Positions 60,501 to 64,000 of a stretch of 64,000 nt of DNA are shown piece after piece. The position numbers and the translations under genes are program-made. The stretch is from contig NZ_JAFKCV010000002.1 in assembly GCF_017254865.1 (NCBI RefSeq), positions 291,837-355,836 of the forward strand, read 5' to 3'. The notes beneath the pieces were generated by a model that was not told where the DNA came from, did no database searches, and saw only the letters and a program-made list of their open reading frames with translations. This stretch comes from Bowmanella dokdonensis. Lineage in GTDB: Bacteria; Pseudomonadota; Gammaproteobacteria; Enterobacterales; Alteromonadaceae. Position 1 is the stretch's first letter; every line of letters begins with the position of its first letter.

Positions 60501-62071
60501 CTGAATGCGCGCAACTGTCCACTTTGATGCAGTTGTTTGGCCGCCTTGACCGAATTGTCAGGATCGCGGAACAACTGATAGAACGATCCCTCCTGCAGCG
60601 CCCGCAAATCCAGTCCCAGACGTTGTTGCAGGGCCTGGTTGGCCTGTACTATTTTATCCTCCCTGTCGATTAATGCCACTGCCATGGGGGCCAGGGTCAG
60701 CATCTGCTCGAATCTGGCCAACGCCTTGTCACGCTCCTGCTGCGCAAGCTTTAATACAGTGTTATCTTCGAGTATGCCCACCAGGCCAGTGCGTTTGCCC
60801 TGAGCATCCTTGACAGCTTGAATACGTACCTTAACCCAGGGCTGATGGTTGTCGGCCAGCTTGAGCTGTATTTCCTTGCCGGACGGGGCGGCCAGGCCGG
60901 ACAAGCTGCCACCGCTTTGATGCAATGCTGACAACTCTTCGGGGAAGAACTCCATCTCTGTAAGCACCTTGCCCCGCAATTGCAACAGACTGACCTTGAA
61001 CAGGCTCTCGAAAGCCCGGTTGGCTTCCTGCAGCTTTCCTTCTTCATCGAGCAGGTAAACAGGATCCGGGCAGCCACTTATCAGGCCTTTGACCACCTGG
61101 CGGGTAGTTTCTGTCTGCTGGCGCTGCTGGGCGAGATCTGTTGCATCATAAAAAGTCAGATCCAATCTGATGGGCTGCCCCTGATCATCCAGCTCTGAGG
61201 CCAGGGAGAACACCCGGCAGTGATGCAGTCCTTCACCCGACTGTATACGACATTTTGCCTCGAGCCCCTGCTTCACCCCGGCCTTTTCGATAACCTGACG
61301 CCATTTGTTCCAGTCTTCGCTGTGAACCCGTTTTTCAAATTCGGCCAGAGTATCTGGTAGTTCACTGACGGCAATCTCCAGCATCTCCGCCAGAGCCGGA
61401 CTGCCTGTGACACTGTTGTCACCCAGGTTAATCGTGAGCCGCCCCAGATGACTGGCCTCTGCCAATGCTTGTTCGTGAAGCAGCTCCGCCTGCCGCTGAT
61501 CCAGTTGCTGCTGATAATCCGTCACATCCTGCAGCGACAAAATAGTAGCAATCTGCTGTTTTGGTGTTTTTTGCGGGTACACACCCAGCAGCAGGGCACG
61601 CTGTCGTTTGGAACTGTAGAACTGGATCTTGCAGTCCAGTCCCTGCTTCAAAGCCTGCTCAAAACGGTGTTGTTCCGATTCTCCCAGCAGGGACGAAAAG
61701 GATTTACCGGTAAGGGCCTCGGCCTTCAATCCCAGCATAAAGGCCGCTACCCGGTTGACATACAGAACCTGGCCTTCGCCGTCCAGATGCACCATGCCCA
61801 GGTTGAAGCCATCCAGCAGCCACTGCCTATGCTCTGTCTGTTGCTGTATTTGTTGCTCGGCCTGTCTGGCCCGTTGGAGTCTGAGACGCAGGAAAAGCAA
61901 GCTCAGTACAAGGCCGGCCAGAGCCAGCCCAAAAGCGATGAACAGGATATTTAACGAAGAAGCCGACCACCCGGCAAGGGCAGTACCAAGCGCATAAGAA
62001 GAAGGGCTGGACAGCAGTAGCAGCAGCCCGGTGAGCATTTTTCCAAATTTACATTCCACAGGTCGAGTCAT
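57554..62071 (-). CDS. Giant membrane PAS/coiled-coil protein with a pseudo-HPt tail
   Basis: 1505 residues. An N-terminal hydrophobic stretch (about 12-22) and a firm TM segment (39-62) are followed by about five PAS-like domains (roughly 80-195, 205-320, 325-445, 455-565 and 575-675), recognised by repeats such as LDGFNLGMVHLDGEGQVLYVN split around 80-105, LDEEGKLQEANRAFE and LIDREDKIVQANQAL. Then about 700 residues (678-1375) of Gln/Glu-rich heptad coiled coil. The C-terminal 100 residues look like an HPt four-helix domain, but the motif AHxLKG reads AQKLVT, with Q1448 in place of the phospho-accepting His. No kinase, GGDEF, EAL or MCP domain is present. The biochemical role is unknown; a scaffold or sensor is possible. 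Confidence 0.85.
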   Translation of the reverse strand: MTRPVECKFGKMLTGLLLLLSSPSSYALGTALAGWSASSLNILFIAFGLALAGLVLSLLFLRLRLQRARQAEQQIQQQTEHRQWLLDGFNLGMVHLDGEGQVLYVNRVAAFMLGLKAEALTGKSFSSLLGESEQHRFEQALKQGLDCKIQFYSSKRQRALLLGVYPQKTPKQQIATILSLQDVTDYQQQLDQRQAELLHEQALAEASHLGRLTINLGDNSVTGSPALAEMLEIAVSELPDTLAEFEKRVHSEDWNKWRQVIEKAGVKQGLEAKCRIQSGEGLHHCRVFSLASELDDQGQPIRLDLTFYDATDLAQQRQQTETTRQVVKGLISGCPDPVYLLDEEGKLQEANRAFESLFKVSLLQLRGKVLTEMEFFPEELSALHQSGGSLSGLAAPSGKEIQLKLADNHQPWVKVRIQAVKDAQGKRTGLVGILEDNTVLKLAQQERDKALARFEQMLTLAPMAVALIDREDKIVQANQALQQRLGLDLRALQEGSFYQLFRDPDNSVKAAKQLHQSGQLRAFRAQLRGIGGEYHPCELHMDLFDRTEQTYLCWIHDTSEKQFQEDKFDSLLEHSSMPMAVMGEKGFTRLNPAACEFFAIEEAQELYGYFPYSQALNSDAQAADKLKIRLEQLKMDGRALSLVWQHQKGEEPLPCQATYVPMYKGQELESILCIWMDMRAIKRADEARQEAINQRRAAEKEAAEKQQLLESSQDQLASKVKSLADAQTQLEAAQEDLSEQKNKMSDLQQAHHNVTEHLNKLQKEYSDSRDLLSRAQNSNAELAAQLEQSSVKVNALERQRNQIADALQNSEKQYQRSQQQLAQSEQTSQRLKEEQAQQEQKMAEFVSQIDGLKQSMLEKDQQIQNVSGQINTLQSQLASSSQTGESLRQQLINQRKASEQAEQQRRELEKACREAQLALSSKARHVEHLQHEMQKFEEMSSQEKGDMEQQHQQLLRELEEKQAQLQQTQQVLNETKQQVERDKAEKAQQQQRLQQLQQEMEEVERRTSEQQQKVAQADRYWQAQQQKLQQELEAKQQQLMETQQVLQDAKQQTEAEKAEKARQQAIFAKLQEELAEMEERAAKQQQQIAERDQSWQEQQQLLKQELDAKQKQLQQAQQKLDENQRLSEAEKLQHLEQQQKLEQLKTELTDVESRAARQKEMMQGSDEQWRQHHEEIEAQKIQLQKALEDAQSQNARMQEKLAGSMAELQKAESQVSQTQSGEQKLLAELEQARQQAEALQQRLRQQEEQEASLQQQLVKQQQALLSREKNIQSLQDEQKQLTEQLHAVQDEYTNTKQSLSDQGSSQTALNDQLRQLEQELKDSKAQLDSKENALEEAQKKLQSSQNKLAEQEKALVAAHREELEQAKQVQKEDTGELAVKPVPEIARQPMPDNPEVWFDLLPYLQKNPQAGSLMTALNSLMEELQEATEKTDEAIKAENIGQVLRQAQKLVTLANRINSEPLIDLTSRLEVACRQGHMDSLSIFWPNVKRSLSMAMRVIYSHLQG

Positions 62072-62322
62072 GCCCCTGCCATCCTTTTATCACCCATTAT
62101 CAACTATTACATGCAATACCAGACAGGGCAGGTTAACGGCACCCGCCTGTTGCAGGAAGTGTCGCAGCACGTATATGGTCTTAAAAACAATACGTTAACA
62201 ATGGATCAAGTCTAGTCGACTCTGCTAACTAAGATAGTTACATCAAAGGAGGAAGGGCATGCCCGGCTTTGATCGGGGCCTGAAAAGGTATGGCGGAATA
62301 TGCCAGGAGACCCGGACCGATA
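62072..62322. other. Intergenic region between PAS protein and M23 peptidase
   Basis: These 251 bases hold no gene. ATCAAAG (62242-62248) and CTTTGAT (62267-62273) flank the palindrome GGGCATGCCC (62255-62264); the nested inverted repeat could be the end of the M23 transcript or a regulator site. Confidence 0.4.
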
Positions 62323-63189
62323 TCAGTCTGAACTTCGCTGAGGGACAAGGAGTTGCGGATCTATACGTTCAGAAAACCAGTTAATCCGCCAGTCAAGGTG
62401 CGGTCCGGTCACCCGGCCCGTATTGCCCATCTCGGCAATCTTCTCCCCCTGTCTGACTTCTTCCCCTTCCCGGACAAAACTTTTCGACAGATGGATAAAA
62501 GTGGAAGACACCCCGTGGCCATGGTCGATTATCAGGGTTCCTCCCGAGTAATACATATCGGGCTGATAAAGGGTGACGATGCCATCCGCCGGCGCCACCA
62601 CAGGGGTGCCGACAGGTCCTGCCACATCCAGGCCGAAATGGGGTCGCTTAGGCACGCCGTTGAACACCCGTTGACTACCGTACACGCCGGAAACCGGTCC
62701 TTCAGCAGGCCAGATAAAGGACTGCAGGAAATCAAGCCTGTCGCTGTCGGTGGCCCTGGCAGCGGCAATCTGTTGGTTGTCGTTACGAATGCGGGTTAGC
62801 ACCTCATCGGGAGGCGAAACATATTTTTGTTCCACCCCTTCTACGCGCTGCACAGAATACTCACGGCTGCTCAGTACGATAGGATGCTCCTGGGTATGCG
62901 GCCCCCTTTTTACGCTGAGCCTGTGTTCAAGCTTTGCATCACGGCCAAAACCGATAACAAAATGACCTTGCGGTGAGACCTTTACCGGCTGATCATCCAT
63001 CATCACCTCACTGCCCGGTTCCACTTTCCCTCTGATCAAGGCGCCCTGGGTAAGGGGACCTTGTAATTCCAGAGCAGCGGCTTGGGTGCTTAGCAGCAAG
63101 AGCCCACACAGCCATCCAGTGCAGCGAAAGATTAGATTATGAGCACCAGCGGAGGCAGAAATTTTTCCAGACAATCCAGGTCTTTTCAC
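62323..63189 (-). CDS. M23 family metallopeptidase
   Basis: Periplasmic LytM-type peptidase. The catalytic domain (about residues 170-280) has PHFGLDVAGPVGTPVVA (H and D zinc ligands), LIIDHGHGVSSTFIHL and GRVTGPHLDWRI. The N-terminal part carries a hydrophobic signal (LCGLLLLSTQAAA). No in-frame ATG precedes it outside a MITE-like repeat; the GTG at 63189 lies inside the repeat and gives VKRPGLSGK as n-region, the best start I can see (289 residues). A start at 63438 would make the whole repeat coding and is unlikely. Confidence 0.8.
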   Translation of the reverse strand: MKRPGLSGKISASAGAHNLIFRCTGWLCGLLLLSTQAAALELQGPLTQGALIRGKVEPGSEVMMDDQPVKVSPQGHFVIGFGRDAKLEHRLSVKRGPHTQEHPIVLSSREYSVQRVEGVEQKYVSPPDEVLTRIRNDNQQIAAARATDSDRLDFLQSFIWPAEGPVSGVYGSQRVFNGVPKRPHFGLDVAGPVGTPVVAPADGIVTLYQPDMYYSGGTLIIDHGHGVSSTFIHLSKSFVREGEEVRQGEKIAEMGNTGRVTGPHLDWRINWFSERIDPQLLVPQRSSD

Positions 63190-63459
63190 GGGTTTAGTGG
63201 TGCTAAATCCAGAAAAGCCTGAGGCAGTCTGGGGAAATTCCAGCCCTGCCCTTGGGGAGCCGCCTGACATCCGCCCATCCTGCGATTCGGCTGCTTGACA
63301 AAAACATTGGGAATGTTTGTTGAACAGCCGCAGGCTGGCCCAAAGAGCGTAGAGCAGGAAGTCCGGAGTAAAGATTGACAATATTCCAGCACAGCCGCGC
63401 CTTGGCTGAGCGGATTTAAGGCAGGCTCTGGTGGTCATAATCTAATCATTCGGTGCTCT
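63118..63459. mobile_element. MITE-like repeat, copy B (342 bp)
   Basis: Reverse-complement copy of the element at 22424-22697. The end at 63459 is AGAGCACCGAATGATTAG (reading leftward) and the first 88 bases match copy A closely; the last 130 match it too. A middle segment of about 68 extra bases includes the palindrome AAACATT-GGG-AATGTTT. The inner end at 63118 has decayed (AGTGCAGCGAAAGATTAG). It spans the gap between the pterin-synthase-type gene and the M23 gene and overlaps both gene ends. Confidence 0.75.
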
Positions 63460-64000
63460 ACGCATGGGCAATGGCTCCCTTGCCCACCCCTTCGAAAGCC
63501 AGCACCTTGAAACTGGCACCGGGTTGCATTTGCTTGTGCTGGTCGGCCATAAACTGGGCCAGACATTCGACGGTGGAATCCGTATCGATAATGTTACTTT
63601 CGGCTTTTGGGATCACCAGCTCAAACAGCCCCTGGGAGGATTCGTAGCTGAACAGATAATGTTCACTGAAGTCCTGCTGCCTGGCCTGCGCCGACAAATG
63701 CAGGTGCTGCTGGCCGACCAGATCTTCCCGGGTGCCTATATAGATATCCCGCCAACGCTCGGCCCAGTATTGCTCACAAGCGGGGTCGGCCTGCTCGTTT
63801 CTGTATACCTGTACCCTTGAACGGTGGCCGTGGGCGATACGCTGACAATTACCCTCGTGCTTTTTCAGGCCATGGGTATAGTGGTAATAAGGACCCTCAA
63901 TGACTTCTTCGCGCAGCATCAGAGTCAGTCCCTGCACATTCTCCGGTAGTTCTGTGGCAATAATGTCTTTAAGGTACTGGCTGACGGAAACCATGCTGAC
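63458..64000 (-). CDS. 6-pyruvoyl-tetrahydropterin synthase/QueD-like protein (5' end outside window)
   Basis: The visible 181 codons are the C-terminal part of a protein cut by the right edge: the frame is still open at 64000, although an ATG lies at 63994. Motifs GNCQRIAHGHRSRVQVY (catalytic Cys and zinc His), IIDTDSTVECLAQF and AFEGVGKGAIA are those of the long, two-domain 6-carboxytetrahydropterin synthase-like proteins of Vibrio, Shewanella and Alteromonas (about 290 residues), so the N-terminal half is probably upstream. The stop TAG (63458-63460) overlaps the terminal bases of the MITE-like repeat. Confidence 0.85.
   Translation of the reverse strand, partial: VSMVSVSQYLKDIIATELPENVQGLTLMLREEVIEGPYYHYTHGLKKHEGNCQRIAHGHRSRVQVYRNEQADPACEQYWAERWRDIYIGTREDLVGQQHLHLSAQARQQDFSEHYLFSYESSQGLFELVIPKAESNIIDTDSTVECLAQFMADQHKQMQPGASFKVLAFEGVGKGAIAHA

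Noticed and set aside
1-64000. tRNA, rRNA, prophage, integron or CRISPR elements
   Set aside because: I scanned the intergenic regions and saw no cloverleaf-like block, direct repeat array, integrase or phage gene.

Overview
The window is bacterial chromosome from a gammaproteobacterium, most likely an Alteromonadaceae-type marine or haloalkaline organism. This rests on gene order and protein character, not on a database match: rluC/rne, then a pyrF-lapB-lapA-ihfB-rpsA-cmk and aroA-serC-gyrA block, ubiG-gph, nrdA-nrdB-yfaE, alaA-yfbR-dgt, and an acnD/prpF-type methylcitrate operon. No rRNA, tRNA, CRISPR array, prophage or transposase gene is visible.

Region 1-16.4 kb is housekeeping. rluC (cut by the left edge) diverges from rne, whose ~0.6 kb leader carries two perfect hairpins. 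A long leftward block follows: pyrF, lapB, lapA, ihfB, rpsA, cmk, aroA, serC, gyrA. Then ubiG and a gph/mupP-like phosphatase run rightward. Region 16.4-26.5 kb is rich in deoxynucleotide metabolism: class Ia ribonucleotide reductase (nrdA, nrdB) with its ferredoxin yfaE, two leftward genes (a DUF2189 membrane protein and an LRAT-like protein), a MITE-like repeat, then alaA, yfbR (5'-deoxynucleotidase), a dGTPase homologue, and an SOS-regulated sulA-type gene with a LexA box.

Region 26.5-36.4 kb is mixed accessory metabolism: a SEC-C protein, a periplasmic esterase, a hypothetical protein, a response regulator with a TPR-like tail followed by a small lipoprotein, a pirin/glutathionyl-hydroquinone reductase pair, lhgO with a lipoprotein, pfkA and a DUF3718 protein. 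Region 36.6-43 kb is a rightward ligand-sensing cluster: TorF-like porin, two different periplasmic binding proteins, a chemoreceptor and a Cache-type histidine kinase, with no ABC permease/ATPase and no response regulator beside them. A LytS/LytR-type pair plus a GST, an Mpo1-like protein and a PilZ protein follow leftward. An M61 peptidase, a small orphan ORF, a YwbE protein and a CurA-like reductase follow rightward.

Region 50.6-57.5 kb is a leftward 2-methylcitrate (propionate) operon: a GntR/FCD regulator, prpB, prpC, acnD, prpF, with TTGTCGACAA-type palindromes at its head. Region 57.5-64 kb holds a 1505-residue membrane protein (several PAS-like domains, about 700 residues of coiled coil, and a C-terminal HPt-like domain lacking the phospho-accepting His), an M23 peptidase, and the C-terminal part of a 6-pyruvoyl-tetrahydropterin-synthase-type protein cut by the right edge. 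A second, longer copy of the MITE-like repeat sits between the last two genes; it appears to supply the stop codon of one and the start region of the other.

The items most worth a second look are the repeat family and its effect on gene ends, the giant PAS/coiled-coil/pseudo-HPt protein, the sensing cluster without a transporter, and the hairpins in the rne leader. I did not find a clearly new multi-gene system.
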